Program-made: the position numbers and the translations under genes
NCBI GenBank assembly: GCA_021732485.1
Contig: JAKFUV010000008.1
Location: 56,183 to 120,182 of the forward strand
From: Hyphomicrobium sp.
GTDB taxonomy: Bacteria; Pseudomonadota; Alphaproteobacteria; Rhizobiales; Hyphomicrobiaceae
Length of the DNA: 64,000 nucleotides
Reading direction: 5' to 3'
The notes under the pieces: generated by a model
Told to the model about the DNA's origin: nothing
The model's input: the letters and a program-made list of their open reading frames with translations, nothing else
Database searches by the model: none
Part shown: piece by piece, positions 50,756-59,650 of the stretch
How positions within the stretch are numbered: position 1 is the stretch's first letter
How the letters are laid out: each line of letters starts with the position of its first letter

Positions 50756-51289
50756 ATGTCGCTTTATAGCCTTGACGGTGTCGCCGTCGAAACGCCGTCC
50801 GACGGCCAATTCTGGGTGGCGCCGAACGCCGTCGTCGTCGGCCGCGTTCGCCTTGAAAGCGAGGCGAGCGTCTGGTTCGGCGCTGTGCTGCGCGGCGATA
50901 ATGAACTGATCACCGTCGGCCGGCGCTCGAACGTCCAGGATGGCTGCGTTCTGCACACCGACCCGGGCTATCCGTTGACGATCGGCGAGGATTGCACCAT
51001 CGGTCACATGGTCATGCTGCACGGCTGCACGATCGGAGCGCGCAGCCTGATTGGCATCGGCGCGATCATTCTCAACGGTGCGGTGATTGGTAATGAATGC
51101 GTCGTTGGTGCCAACACGCTGATCGGCGAGGGCAAGATAATCCCGCCGCGCTCGCTCGTCATGGGCTCGCCCGGCAAAATTGTCCGGCAAATAACCGACG
51201 ACGAGCTGCCGCGCTTTACCCGTGGAGCCGGCCGTTACGTCGCCAACTGGAAACGGTTTTCGACGGCCATGAAACCGCAGTCGACGTAA
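50756..51289 (+). CDS. Gamma-carbonic anhydrase family protein
   Basis: A 177-residue left-handed beta-helix protein from ATG 50756. The three metal His are present: His67 ([10 protein letters not shown]), His84 and His89 ([13 protein letters not shown]). Hexapeptide repeats run through [20 protein letters not shown] and [20 protein letters not shown]. Members range from active gamma carbonic anhydrases to PaaY/CaiE-like thioesterase-linked proteins. All three ligands being kept allows metal binding; the activity is not proven. Confidence 0.87.
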   Translation: MSLYSLDGVAVETPSDGQFWVAPNAVVVGRVRLESEASVWFGAVLRGDNELITVGRRSNVQDGCVLHTDPGYPLTIGEDCTIGHMVMLHGCTIGARSLIGIGAIILNGAVIGNECVVGANTLIGEGKIIPPRSLVMGSPGKIVRQITDDELPRFTRGAGRYVANWKRFSTAMKPQST

Positions 51290-51327
51290 TCATCCAATCG
51301 AGTTTTTGTCGCGAGTGGGATTTTCTG

Positions 51328-51368
51328 AAAAAAGTTGGGCCGGACGCTTGGGGGGAAGCGTCCGGCCC
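51328..51368 (-). terminator. Strong rho-independent terminator of the protease-like gene
   Basis: GGGCCGGACGCTT (51337-51349) and AAGCGTCCGGCCC (51356-51368) form a perfect 13-bp stem with a six-G loop. On the minus strand AAC and then TTTTTT (51333-51328) follow. It sits 98 bp past the stop of the gene at 51467 and may also stop the convergent carbonic-anhydrase transcript. Confidence 0.85.
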
Positions 51369-51466
51369 GCATCAGGTCCGGATAAGGGGTGTCGGGGGGA
51401 CGGCAGAGCGATTACCCGGACCTGGAATGGTTCATCAATGGTGATACGCACTGATGATTGAAAACG

Positions 51467-52117
51467 TTACTCGGGGTTCGACTGAACTCCTGCGATGGCT
51501 GCCGGTGTCGTCGGATCGGTCGGATCGAGAGACACCCAGACGCGTGGATCGATGTAAGACTGCCGCATAACGTAGTGATAAGGCGTCTGGTTCCACAGCC
51601 GGACATTATCTATTTTATTATCGAGAATAAAATCGCCCTGCGTCGTGCGCGCCGTCAAAACTGCATGACCCTCGTTCTTTTCGTCACGAACGACGGTAAT
51701 CAGCAACCCACTCGACGGCCAGCCGAGCTTGATGAGCCGCTGCCGCTTGAGCAAGGCGAAATCTTCACAATCCCCGCGTGTCATGGGCAGCGTCCACAAT
51801 TCGTTGACGCCGAAAATTTCGAGGTCGGTCGCGGGCTCAATGTCCTGATTGGTCGACCGGTTGACGAGATCGAGTTCGCTCAGCCGCTCAGGCGTCGCTG
51901 GAAACCGGGCATCGTTGAGTGAATTGGCCGAACACTCGTTACCATTCACTTCGCAAAACCGGATAAAGCCGTATGGCGGCTGCGCATTTCCGTAAACGCG
52001 CATGAACTGTGGAGAGGGCCTGGCCACGTCGAGTGACGTGAATGTCTGCGCGCTGGCCGGGAAAATCCCCGCCACAACGCACACTGCTACCCCTGCAAAA
52101 ACGCAACCGTACTGCAT
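51467..52117 (-). CDS. Bacterial transglutaminase-like cysteine protease (BTLCP)
   Basis: A 216-residue exported protein; ATG 52117 follows GAGGG. Signal peptide: GVAVCVVAGIFPASAQ. The catalytic triad of the BTLCP family is in order: Cys117 (MTRGDCEDFALLKRQRLI), His151 (DEKNEGHAVLTART) and Asp166 (FILDNKIDNVRLW). LapG of Pseudomonas, which cuts an adhesin under c-di-GMP control, belongs to the same family, and PilZ/PAS genes follow here. Whether this one has a LapD-like partner cannot be seen. Confidence 0.87.
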   Translation of the reverse strand: MQYGCVFAGVAVCVVAGIFPASAQTFTSLDVARPSPQFMRVYGNAQPPYGFIRFCEVNGNECSANSLNDARFPATPERLSELDLVNRSTNQDIEPATDLEIFGVNELWTLPMTRGDCEDFALLKRQRLIKLGWPSSGLLITVVRDEKNEGHAVLTARTTQGDFILDNKIDNVRLWNQTPYHYVMRQSYIDPRVWVSLDPTDPTTPAAIAGVQSNPE

Positions 52118-52291
52118 GATACGCCCTCGAACACGCAACCAGATACTACACGAAAGACTTGGATGTACGCTGAATACCGACCGCAGCATTCGAGCTAACG
52201 TTGCGTCGAATTTTAGCTTTTGAATTTTGGCAATTCGGCGGGGAATTTGCGGCATCACACAACCGGTACACTCAACATTCAACATTCGGCG

Positions 52292-52921
52292 TCACGGAAA
52301 GGTTTTGAGCAGCACGTCGTTCGCCAGCGTCGACAAAAATTGGATGCCCAATCCCTGTGCGTGATGGCGTCGGACGATCGCTGGAACTTTGCCGACCGCT
52401 ACCTGCTCACCGATGGCCGGGCGTGCCGACGTTCCGACCGACGCACCCGAAACCGAAACGTCGAGCAGTTCGACGTCCAAGACGATGCCCTCGTTCAGTT
52501 GCAACGTCGTTTTGCGGCCTTTCGTTCCAACCCGTTCATGCCGGCGACCGGCCTCATCGGGGTAAGCTTCTCGGTTGATCAGCCATGTCATCTGCGCGAC
52601 CAGCTTGTCGTGCTTGTGGTCGGAAACCTTGTATTGAAAAGCGAAGCCGTCCGAGGTGAGGCGAACAACCTTCCCGTCCAATCCGCCGATATGGTCGAAG
52701 TAGCCGATGATGCGCTCGCCGAGATCGGGCGCGACGGTCGTCACGAGCGAAGCGCCGCCGACCGACAGATCCTTGATGGTGCACGCATGCTCATCGTGGT
52801 TGGAACGCATGAAGCGTCCCGAGAGCGCGACTTGGACGCGGCGGTGACGCCGCCGGTCGCCATCGATCAGGCCGGCGGTGCGCTTGACCGACTGTCGCGC
52901 CAACTCTGCCTGTACATCCAT
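52292..52921 (-). CDS. Tandem PilZ-domain protein
   Basis: A 209-residue cytosolic protein with two PilZ domains. First (~22-110): DGDRRRHRRVQVALSGRF with RxxxR and IKDLSVGGASLV (DxSxxG). Second (~125-205): EAGRRHERVGTKGRK and LLDVSVSGASVGTS, also complete. Two c-di-GMP sites are thus possible. It neighbours a PAS protein and the LapG-like protease gene, all on the minus strand. Its output is unknown. Confidence 0.83.
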   Translation of the reverse strand: MDVQAELARQSVKRTAGLIDGDRRRHRRVQVALSGRFMRSNHDEHACTIKDLSVGGASLVTTVAPDLGERIIGYFDHIGGLDGKVVRLTSDGFAFQYKVSDHKHDKLVAQMTWLINREAYPDEAGRRHERVGTKGRKTTLQLNEGIVLDVELLDVSVSGASVGTSARPAIGEQVAVGKVPAIVRRHHAQGLGIQFLSTLANDVLLKTFP

Positions 52922-53121
52922 GAGACGTCCTCATCGGAACCGAATGAACCAACGCCAACCGGGTCTGCCAAGATGCCAGCCGTTTGCCTGCTGACTATGC
53001 GGGCGGACGCCTTAAAGAAGGACTAACCGGCGCATCAGAAGCGGAAAATCTGCCGGCTTTAATCGCAAATCAGAGAGGAATGCTTAGGACGTTTTGAGGA
53101 CAAGCTAACGCAGGCCAGCTC

Positions 53122-53757
53122 TCAGTCCTCGTCGCTGATGCTGAGCCCGCCGTCATAGACGCGAAATTGGCGACGGTCGGATCGGACGATGCGGCCTTCT
53201 CCGAGGTGCGCGACGAACGGTGGCTGGCGGTGCATGTTATCGATCATCGCGTGCGGCCGCCCGTCTGGCCAGACCAGATCGTGTGACAGAATGCGGAGCG
53301 TTGTGAGTGGCACGGTCCCGAGCCAGGGAAGGTTTTCGAGCGCGGCGATCGATCCTAAAAAGCGATCGACGATTTCGCGCGTATGCACGAGCGGCATCAA
53401 CGACATTTCAAACTTTGCCGTCAGCGTCGTGGCTGTGTTGGCTGCGATGACGAACCGGCCGACGGCGCCATGCAACGCGATCACCGAGATTTGGCGTTGC
53501 AGCGTCGTGCGATCCTCATCGCTGAACAAGTCAAAAACGTTGACGCCGCGGAACTCAACACCAAAGACGTCACAGATGCGCGTGCCGGCAAGGCGGAAGC
53601 GTGACGTCTCGCCGTCGATGCGCTCGATGATGAACGTGTCAGGGAGCAGTGCTGCAATTCGCGCCGGATCAATTTCAAAGCGGCGTGGCGCCAGGCGATC
53701 CTTGCGAACCTCGTTCCAATAGGCGTAGAGGGCGTTGCTGACGGTTTCGCGCATCAT
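53122..53757 (-). CDS. PAS_5-type (PF07310-like) PAS domain protein
   Basis: A 211-residue protein starting at ATG 53757 with GGAGGGG upstream; the frame to 53892 is longer but lacks a better start. A PAS domain covers ~25-150: LPDTFIIERIDGETSRFRLA, GTRICDVFGVEFRGVNVFDL, TAKFEMSLMPLVHTREIVDR, FLGSIAALENLPWLG. No kinase, GGDEF or HTH output domain follows. Alphaproteobacterial PAS_5 proteins are short sensors of unknown output, often near PilZ genes as here. Confidence 0.8.
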   Translation of the reverse strand: MMRETVSNALYAYWNEVRKDRLAPRRFEIDPARIAALLPDTFIIERIDGETSRFRLAGTRICDVFGVEFRGVNVFDLFSDEDRTTLQRQISVIALHGAVGRFVIAANTATTLTAKFEMSLMPLVHTREIVDRFLGSIAALENLPWLGTVPLTTLRILSHDLVWPDGRPHAMIDNMHRQPPFVAHLGEGRIVRSDRRQFRVYDGGLSISDED

Positions 53758-54075
53758 AAGTTGTCCCCTCCGCTCCAGCGCTTCCGCGTGCCGGCTCCCG
53801 GTTCGAATGGAGGTGCCGTGCGGTCTGTGTCCCATCGCGGCACACACGCTGACGAGCACGCCAGTGCTCCAGAGAATGGGAGCACGCATCATGCCAAGGC
53901 CACAGCGAGCAGAGAGGTTGCGCGAGCGCTGTCGCGAGCGATGCGTTTGGCCCGATGTGCCGCGCCCATGCGTTAAACCAAAGCCAGTGGTTGCGATTGT
54001 CGCGCCTGCCGGGCATCGTTAATGAAAGTGGATGACTGATAACGGGACGATGGTGTCGAACAGCAGTTTGGAGAC
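53758..54075. other. 318-bp gap between PAS and rhomboid genes
   Basis: It should carry divergent promoters for the PAS protein and the rhomboid. A 43-codon plus-strand frame (MPRPQRAERLRERCRERCVW ...) from 53891 has a GGGAG upstream, but its composition is typical of chance Arg-rich reading of high-GC DNA. I see no RNA gene or repeat. Confidence 0.45.
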
Positions 54076-54837
54076 GTGTCTTCTGTGATCGAACGAGAAC
54101 CGGCGTCAGCACCCCCAAATGAACCGATCTTCAACGTGCCGTGGCCGGTGCTGGCCGTAAGCGGCGTGCTGATCGCCCTTCATTTGGCACTGCAATGGAT
54201 GTCGGTTGCCGAAGCCGAACGCGTGCTCGTTGCGCTGGCATTCATTCCAGCCCGCTATTCAGGCTACGCGGCCGATATTCCTGGTGGCGGCTTGGCGTCG
54301 GCGACCGCGTTTGTCACGCATATGCTGGTGCATGGCGACACCACACACTTGGCCATCAATACGGCTTGGTTTTTGGCCTTCGGTTCGGTCGTTTGCCGAC
54401 GGCTCGGCGCGGCCTGGTTCATGGCCTTCATTGCCTGCGCCGCCGCCGCTGGTGCGACCGCATTTCTCGCAACGCACGTCGGCGAATTCACGTTGATGAT
54501 TGGGGCGTCGGGCGCCGTCGCAGGTCTGATGGGCGCGGTCATGCGGTTCTTGTTCACCGCCATCGATCGCCGTCAGGGCTATCTGCTGAGCAAGGCGCCG
54601 CAACTCATCGCCTTGATGCCGCTCGGCCAAACGCTCGGCGATCGGCGCGTAATCGTTGCGTCGGCACTTTTCATCGGCATCAATTTGCTGGCGCTGGTCG
54701 GCTTTGGCTTGATGGGGTCGGCCGGAGCGATCGCCTGGGAAGCGCATCTCGGCGGCTATGCTTTCGGGCTGCTGGCGTTTGGCCTGTTCGATCCCGCAGC
54801 GCAGCATGTTTCACCATCTGCGCCAGACCTTGAATGA
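54076..54837 (+). CDS. Rhomboid-family intramembrane serine protease
   Basis: About 253 residues with six to seven membrane helices. The start may be GTG 54076 or GTG 54085; GGAGA at 54070 is very close to the first. The serine motif is IGASGAVAGLMGAVMRFLFT (Ser ~146) and the paired His lies in AIAWEAHLGGYAFGLLAFGL (~223). LVHGDTTHLAINTAWFLAFG is the rhomboid L1/helix-2 HxxxN-type region. It cuts membrane proteins within the bilayer; its substrate is unknown. A ~50-residue loop precedes the last helices. Confidence 0.88.
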   Translation: MSSVIEREPASAPPNEPIFNVPWPVLAVSGVLIALHLALQWMSVAEAERVLVALAFIPARYSGYAADIPGGGLASATAFVTHMLVHGDTTHLAINTAWFLAFGSVVCRRLGAAWFMAFIACAAAAGATAFLATHVGEFTLMIGASGAVAGLMGAVMRFLFTAIDRRQGYLLSKAPQLIALMPLGQTLGDRRVIVASALFIGINLLALVGFGLMGSAGAIAWEAHLGGYAFGLLAFGLFDPAAQHVSPSAPDLE

Positions 54838-55029
54838 TCCCTTGCCATAGCGGTCAAATTGCCGCAGCTTTCTCGCAAGTCAGCCAATCAGAGCTGAAGC
54901 CGACAGCGATCGCAGGGCCGTGAAACGAAAATGCGTGGCGTCCGCTGGCCCACGTCCGCTCCGCACTTGGCGCGGTTCAGGTCGTGTCGCTGCCGAACAA
55001 TCGCCACCAACGATAGGAGGAATGTTGCT

Positions 55030-55461
55030 TTGAATATCGGACACATTCTCAAAACCAAAGCGCGCGGCGTTTCAACGGCGCATGCCGACGATTCCATCCA
55101 GGAAATCGCCAATCGCTTGGCGCAGCGCAAGATCGGTGCCGTCGTCATCGTCGGCGACAACGGCAAAGTCGTCGGTATCATTTCCGAGCGTGACATCATC
55201 CGGTTGCTCGCGGAGCACGGCGGCAAAGCTCTCGCCATGCGCGCTGACGAGGGCATGACACGCGACGTCATCTCATGCAGCCGGTCGAGCACACTTGACG
55301 AAATCATGGAAGCGATGACGCGCGGCCGTTTCCGCCATTTGCCGGTGATTGAAGACGGAAGCCTGGTCGGCATCGTTTCGATTGGCGACGTGGTCAAGCA
55401 TCACACCGCCGAAGTCGAACTCGAAGTGACCGCGATGCGCGGCTACTTGGCGACCGGCTGA
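55030..55461 (+). CDS. CBS-domain pair protein
   Basis: A 143-residue protein of two CBS motifs, ~10-70 (DSIQEIANRLAQRKIGAVVI, GDNGKVVGIISERDIIRLLA) and ~78-135 (STLDEIMEAMTRGRFRHLPV, EDGSLVGIVSIGDVVKHH). Such Bateman modules bind AMP, ATP or SAM and regulate partners. TTG 55030 is chosen because AGGAGG lies 9 nt upstream and no ATG is in frame. The last 19 bp overlap the 3' end of the convergent patatin gene. Confidence 0.86.
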   Translation: MNIGHILKTKARGVSTAHADDSIQEIANRLAQRKIGAVVIVGDNGKVVGIISERDIIRLLAEHGGKALAMRADEGMTRDVISCSRSSTLDEIMEAMTRGRFRHLPVIEDGSLVGIVSIGDVVKHHTAEVELEVTAMRGYLATG

Positions 55462-56447
55462 AGCGCGCCATTGAGCGGCATTGGAGCGATGCCATAACCA
55501 CCGTTCGCGGCGGGCGCGCGACGCTTGGCGCGCGTTTCGATTTCGCGCACGATGTCGAAGAGCTGCCGGTCGGCCGCCTCGGCGCCTCGCGCAATCGAGT
55601 CTTTGGCGCGATGGAAATCGAACAGCCCGATGTCGCCAAGGCTTGGCGAAATCATCGCATCCGGCGGGTCGCCGGCCAGCCTTGAGCGCGCGATGCGATC
55701 CTGCACGATGTTGAACGCGTCGACCATGACCGTCGATATTCCCGGCGCGCCGTCGCTGCGTCCAAAGATCTGGCGCTGTAGCAGCGCCTTGACGCCGGTT
55801 TTTTCCGCGATCGCCGGCTGGCCCACGCTCACGTCTGCATCATAGTCGTCGCCGTAATCGGCATCGGACGTCGGCAACACGGCGCCGCGACCGAGAATAT
55901 CGAAGTTCAAATTGACGGCGATGACGTAGCGCGCGCCAAGCGCCCGGCAGACCGACACCGGAATGGGATTGACAAGGGCGCCGTCGAACATCCAGCGGCC
56001 ATTGATATGGACCGGCTTGAAGATGCCCGGGAGAGCGTAGGACGCGCGCACCGCCTGGACGAGCGGGCCACGCGACAGCCAGTGTTCATGTCCCGTGCCG
56101 ATTTCGGTCGCAACAGCCGTAAAGCGGGTATCGAGATCTTCGATGCGGCGATCGCCGAGATGGCGTTCCAGCCGGTCGCATAACCGCTGTCCGCCGATCA
56201 AGCCGTTGCCGGCGAGATTGAAATCGAGATAACCGAAAATCCGCCGCGGTGTGAGTTCGCGGGCGAAGGCTTCGAGATCGCCGAGGTGCCCGGCAGCCTG
56301 GCAGCCGCCAACGACGGCGCCAATCGAGGTTCCAGCGATGATGTCCGGCTTGAGGCCGGCGGCCGTCAAAGCCTTTATCACGCCGATGTGGGCCCAGCCG
56401 CGCGCCGCGCCACCACCAAGAGCTAACCCAATTTTCATGCCCGCCAT
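55443..56447 (-). CDS. Patatin-like phospholipase (RssA/NTE type)
   Basis: A 334-residue hydrolase from ATG 56447 (GGAGG 6 nt upstream). Motifs: glycine-rich LALGGGAARGWAHIGVIKAL, nucleophile Ser41 in IIAGTSIGAVVGG, and catalytic Asp in RWMFDGALVNPIPV (~155). Family members cleave fatty acyl chains from phospholipids or lysophospholipids. No signal peptide is present; the protein may be cytosolic or membrane-associated. The C-terminal ~40 residues are basic. Confidence 0.9.
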   Translation of the reverse strand: MAGMKIGLALGGGAARGWAHIGVIKALTAAGLKPDIIAGTSIGAVVGGCQAAGHLGDLEAFARELTPRRIFGYLDFNLAGNGLIGGQRLCDRLERHLGDRRIEDLDTRFTAVATEIGTGHEHWLSRGPLVQAVRASYALPGIFKPVHINGRWMFDGALVNPIPVSVCRALGARYVIAVNLNFDILGRGAVLPTSDADYGDDYDADVSVGQPAIAEKTGVKALLQRQIFGRSDGAPGISTVMVDAFNIVQDRIARSRLAGDPPDAMISPSLGDIGLFDFHRAKDSIARGAEAADRQLFDIVREIETRAKRRAPAANGGYGIAPMPLNGALQPVAK

Positions 56448-56616
56448 GGCGGACCTCCTGACCTCATGCCCGCCACGAGTGTGCCGGATTTCGGCAGCCG
56501 GGGGGCAAGGCCTTAGACTTAAGATTAATCATGATAGCGCCATTAGCTTAAGGTCTTCCTACTTCAACGTAAGAAGCCGCCGCGACGTCTCACAAGGGCT
56601 CGCCGATGGCTCTGAA

Positions 56617-57093
56617 CTAACTGTGATCCAGCGTGCGACGCCTCGGCGAAACAGGCCCGTCGTGAGGATCGGAAGCCGCCAATCGGGCAGGCGATCCCGG
56701 AGGAGCGCCCGCCTCTATGCGCCGGTAAAAGCATGAGACTGCGCCGGTGTGGCAGGCCACGCCGTCCCCTTCAACATGAGCCGAAAGCCAAACGACGTCC
56801 TGATCGCAATCGGTACGAGCCTCGGTAATGCGCAGCACGTTGCCGCTCTCTTCGCCCTTTTTCCAGAGCTTGGCGCGTGACCGGCTCCAGAAATGCGCCA
56901 CGCCGGTTTCCAGCGTCAGGGTCAGCGCTTGCGCATTCATGTGAGCGAACATCAGCACGACACCAGACGCCGCATCGGTGACGATCGCCGGAATCAAACC
57001 GTTGCCATCGAACTTCGGCTGAAACGTCGTGCCGCGTTCGATGTCGTCGGGTGTGCCGCGCGCGGCGAACGGCGAAGGGCTGTCAATCGTCAT
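56617..57093 (-). CDS. hisI: Phosphoribosyl-AMP cyclohydrolase
   Basis: A 158-residue enzyme that opens the purine ring of PR-AMP, third step of histidine synthesis. Seen: [40 protein letters not shown] and the metal site [24 protein letters not shown] read over residues ~93-118 (DCDQD, then C and H). No HisE domain is fused. The last ~20 residues are charged and variable. Lies 52 bp after folE. Confidence 0.93.
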   Translation of the reverse strand: MTIDSPSPFAARGTPDDIERGTTFQPKFDGNGLIPAIVTDAASGVVLMFAHMNAQALTLTLETGVAHFWSRSRAKLWKKGEESGNVLRITEARTDCDQDVVWLSAHVEGDGVACHTGAVSCFYRRIEAGAPPGSPARLAASDPHDGPVSPRRRTLDHS

Positions 57094-57145
57094 GTGCTCA
57101 ACCTGTCAGTCGTGTGCGGCGTGTTACCAGCACCAAGCGTGTGGG

Positions 57146-57826
57146 CTAGTCCCTAATTTGAACGGCGCTGGTGAAACGGGCTTTCAACGCGGCGTCTTGC
57201 CCGAAGGCTCCGAGAAACCGCGTCGTGATCGTGGTGACGTGTGGCTGGTGGGCGCCGCGCGCGGCCATGCAATGATGGCGCGCACTCATCATCACGGCGA
57301 CGCCTTTCGGGCGCAGCACATCAGCGATGGTTGCGGCGATCTCGCCCGTCAACGTCTCCTGCGTTTGTAGCCGCCGTGCGTGAATGTCGACGACGCGGGC
57401 GATCTTCGAAAGGCCGACAATTCTGTCGACAGGAATATACGCCACATGCGCCACCCCGAAGAACGGCGCGATGTGATGTTCGCAATGACTTTCAAAGTGG
57501 ATGTCTTTCAGCAGCACCATATCGTCGTAGCCGAGCGGCTCGTCGAACGTGGAGGCCAGTTCGGCGCGCGCATCCGCACGATAGCCACCGAAATAAACGC
57601 CGTAGGCGTCGGCGACCCGGGACGGCGTATCGATCAGCCCGGCGCGATCCGGATCGTCGCCAGCCCAAGCCAGCAGCGTGCGAACTGCCTGCTCAGCTTC
57701 GGCGCGCGACGGGCGCAGCACCGGCGTCGTCATGGCCGCCACTGCCGTCGCGTTGGCCGCATGCGGCAGCGTCATGACGTTTGGCGCGCCTGCTCCAACA
57801 GAGGTCGATTTCGACGTCAAACTCAT
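57146..57826 (-). CDS. folE: GTP cyclohydrolase I
   Basis: A 226-residue enzyme that turns GTP into dihydroneopterin triphosphate for folate. Zinc and catalytic parts are intact: SHCEHHIAPFFGVAHVAYIP with Cys-His and ARHHCMAARGAHQPHVTTIT with the second Cys. Core: DTPSRVADAYGVYFGGYRAD and VGLSKIARVVDIHARRLQTQ. ATG 57826 follows GGAGGA at 6 nt. The folate made here feeds the MTHFR/MetH route at 41-46 kb. Confidence 0.96.
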   Translation of the reverse strand: MSLTSKSTSVGAGAPNVMTLPHAANATAVAAMTTPVLRPSRAEAEQAVRTLLAWAGDDPDRAGLIDTPSRVADAYGVYFGGYRADARAELASTFDEPLGYDDMVLLKDIHFESHCEHHIAPFFGVAHVAYIPVDRIVGLSKIARVVDIHARRLQTQETLTGEIAATIADVLRPKGVAVMMSARHHCMAARGAHQPHVTTITTRFLGAFGQDAALKARFTSAVQIRD

Positions 57827-58043
57827 GATTTTCCTCCGGCAAGACGGACTTGAACATCAGCGGTTTCCCGCTGGTCGTTCGTCCTCACGTTGCCAGCTAC
57901 TGGAGCCGTCGCTCGCAAGTTTCATGTCAACGCCCTATATATCTTCTCCATGATACGTTGAGCCAGCGTTTTGGACGCGGGCGAGCGCTGTGGCCCAACG
58001 TGGTGGCAGGCCGCTCATGCGGCTCGGAGTGAACGAACGCGAT

Positions 58044-58511
58044 ATGGCCGACCTCGACGAGATCTACAATACGCGCATCCTCGAATTGGCCGGGGCGACG
58101 AGCCTCGGCGCCCGCTTAGCTGACGCCGACGCCACCGGAACCGCGCATTCGAAGCTGTGCGGCTCGACCATTACCGTCGATCTCAAAACCCATAACGGCC
58201 GTGTCACCGGCTACGGACAAACCGTCAAAGCCTGTTTGCTCGGGCAGGCGGCGGCGTCCGTCATGGCGCAAGAGATTGTCGGTTCCAGCTTCGCTGAACT
58301 CCGCCAAGTCGCGGCTGACATGCGCGCGATGCTGAAAAATGACGCGCCTCCGCCGGCCGGCCGCTTCGCCGATCTGGCCGTGCTGGAGCCGGTGCGGGCC
58401 TACAAGGCGCGCCATGCGTCGACGCTGTTGGTGTTCGATGCGGTCGAGCGCGCGTTGGACGAGATCGAGGCAAAACCGGCCGTCAACGTCGCCGCATCCG
58501 TTTTGCCATGA
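58044..58511 (+). CDS. Iron-sulfur scaffold of IscU/NifU N-terminal type
   Basis: A 155-residue scaffold. The three cluster Cys positions fit the family: HSKLCGSTITVDLKTHNGRV, VKACLLGQAAASVMAQEIVG, and a third position that is less clear, as the C-terminal part LEPVRAYKARHASTLLVFDA has no Cys. Thus only two of the three usual Cys are kept. ATG 58044 matches the family N terminus (MADLDEIYNTRILELAG); ATG 58017 is an alternative. It couples by ATGA to yidD. Confidence 0.83.
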   Translation: MADLDEIYNTRILELAGATSLGARLADADATGTAHSKLCGSTITVDLKTHNGRVTGYGQTVKACLLGQAAASVMAQEIVGSSFAELRQVAADMRAMLKNDAPPPAGRFADLAVLEPVRAYKARHASTLLVFDAVERALDEIEAKPAVNVAASVLP

Positions 58512-58870
58512 CCAAGCACAGCACGTTTCGGCGCCTAACCATTGAGCGACCGGCGCTTCAGCGTGTGACGAAGATCGCCATGAAGACCCCGATCTGGATT
58601 TACCGCTCCACATTCAAGCCGTTGGTCGGGCACAACTGCCGGCACTGGCCATCATGCTCGGCCTACGGCCTTGAAGCGATCGAAACCAACGGTGCTTGGC
58701 GCGGCCTCTGGCTGACGCTATCACGGCTGGTGCGCTGCGGCCCTGGCGGCACCGACGGTGTCGATGTGGTGCCCGACATTCGCGACCAGCACCACAGTTT
58801 CGCGCCGTGGCGGTATGGCCAATGGCGCGGCCCGCCGCCAACCAGTCCACCGCCGGGCGAGGCCGTGTGA
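58508..58870 (+). CDS. yidD: Membrane protein insertion efficiency factor YidD
   Basis: A 120-residue protein carrying the YidD core: WIYRSTFKPLVGHNCRHWPS, CSAYGLEAIETNGAWRGLWL, TLSRLVRCGPGGTDGVDVVP. The CRHxPSCSxY motif is diagnostic. YidD aids YidC-dependent insertion of membrane proteins. The start overlaps the previous stop (ATGA). N- and C-terminal extensions (~25 and ~30 residues, the latter Pro-rich) exceed the usual ~75-residue core. Confidence 0.92.
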   Translation: MTKHSTFRRLTIERPALQRVTKIAMKTPIWIYRSTFKPLVGHNCRHWPSCSAYGLEAIETNGAWRGLWLTLSRLVRCGPGGTDGVDVVPDIRDQHHSFAPWRYGQWRGPPPTSPPPGEAV

Positions 58871-59362
58871 TCAGGCCGCGATATCGGACCGCATCGCGCG
58901 CAGTTCGGCGGACATGTCAGCATCGAAAGCGAGGGCCTCGGCATTGGCGGAGTGACCACGCCCCGCATAAATCACGTTGCTGTTGAGTTCTGCGACCGTT
59001 GTCGCGAGCGCCAGGAAATTGTCGAACGACAGCTTTGCGGCGAGCTCGAAGCACATCATTTCCCAGATATTCGACGCCTGATGCATCTGGCCGAGCAGCA
59101 TCGTCTTGACGGTGATTTCCGGGCACGCGTCGTTCTTCAAGAATGCCGACATGGCGGGCGCCAGTGCCGCCGGGACAGAAATCGCGCCCTGTGGCCAGTT
59201 CTGCGAATACGCCGACCGCTTGAACAGCGCCTCGGACAGAAAATGCTCTTCAACGATGCTTTTGATCGCCGGATCGAGCACGATTTGGACATGGCAGCAG
59301 GGGCGCACCTTACCCTGAATGAGCAACATACGCTTGAGGATCACGAGCTTCGGCGCGGTCAT
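58871..59362 (-). CDS. Hypothetical 163-residue cytosolic protein
   Basis: Starts at ATG 59362 with GGGGGA 6 nt upstream. The product has no signal peptide or membrane helix. Seen: MTAPKLVILKRMLLIQGKVR, PCCHVQIVLDPAIKSIVEEH, MLLGQMHQASNIWEMMCFEL, ATTVAELNSNVIYAGRGHSA. It looks alpha-helical and contains four Cys. Its stop directly abuts the yidD stop with no gap. I recognise no family. Confidence 0.65.
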   Translation of the reverse strand: MTAPKLVILKRMLLIQGKVRPCCHVQIVLDPAIKSIVEEHFLSEALFKRSAYSQNWPQGAISVPAALAPAMSAFLKNDACPEITVKTMLLGQMHQASNIWEMMCFELAAKLSFDNFLALATTVAELNSNVIYAGRGHSANAEALAFDADMSAELRAMRSDIAA

Positions 59363-59650
59363 GGACGTCCCCCGATGGATTGGTTGAGACGACGGTAACG
59401 AAACAAGTTTACCGACCGGCTGTCAGTTTCGATCGCATTTTATCGATTTCGCATTTTTGGCCGCCACTCGTCGCCCTAGCACCACTTGGACGCCCTATCG
59501 CGGCGCGCGGCAGGGCTTGCATGGCAACCGCCACCGTCCCGCTTGGTCCGGTTGTCCAATCTTGACTTCCCGGACGACCTCAGTGATTGAGGCGCACCCA
59601 AAGTCTTACGCCGCGCTTCGTAGGCGGCGAGTGAGAGGAGCGCTTCGATC

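Noticed and set aside
50293..50769. Open frames over the 54-bp array, on both strands, encoding 18-residue repeat peptides
   Set aside because: The repeat length is a multiple of three, so any open frame repeats by itself. None has a convincing start, and the composition is that of the repeat, not of a gene.
53761..53976. Arg-rich plus-strand frames before the rhomboid gene
   Set aside because: They have no supporting motif and composition typical of chance frames in GC-rich intergenic DNA.
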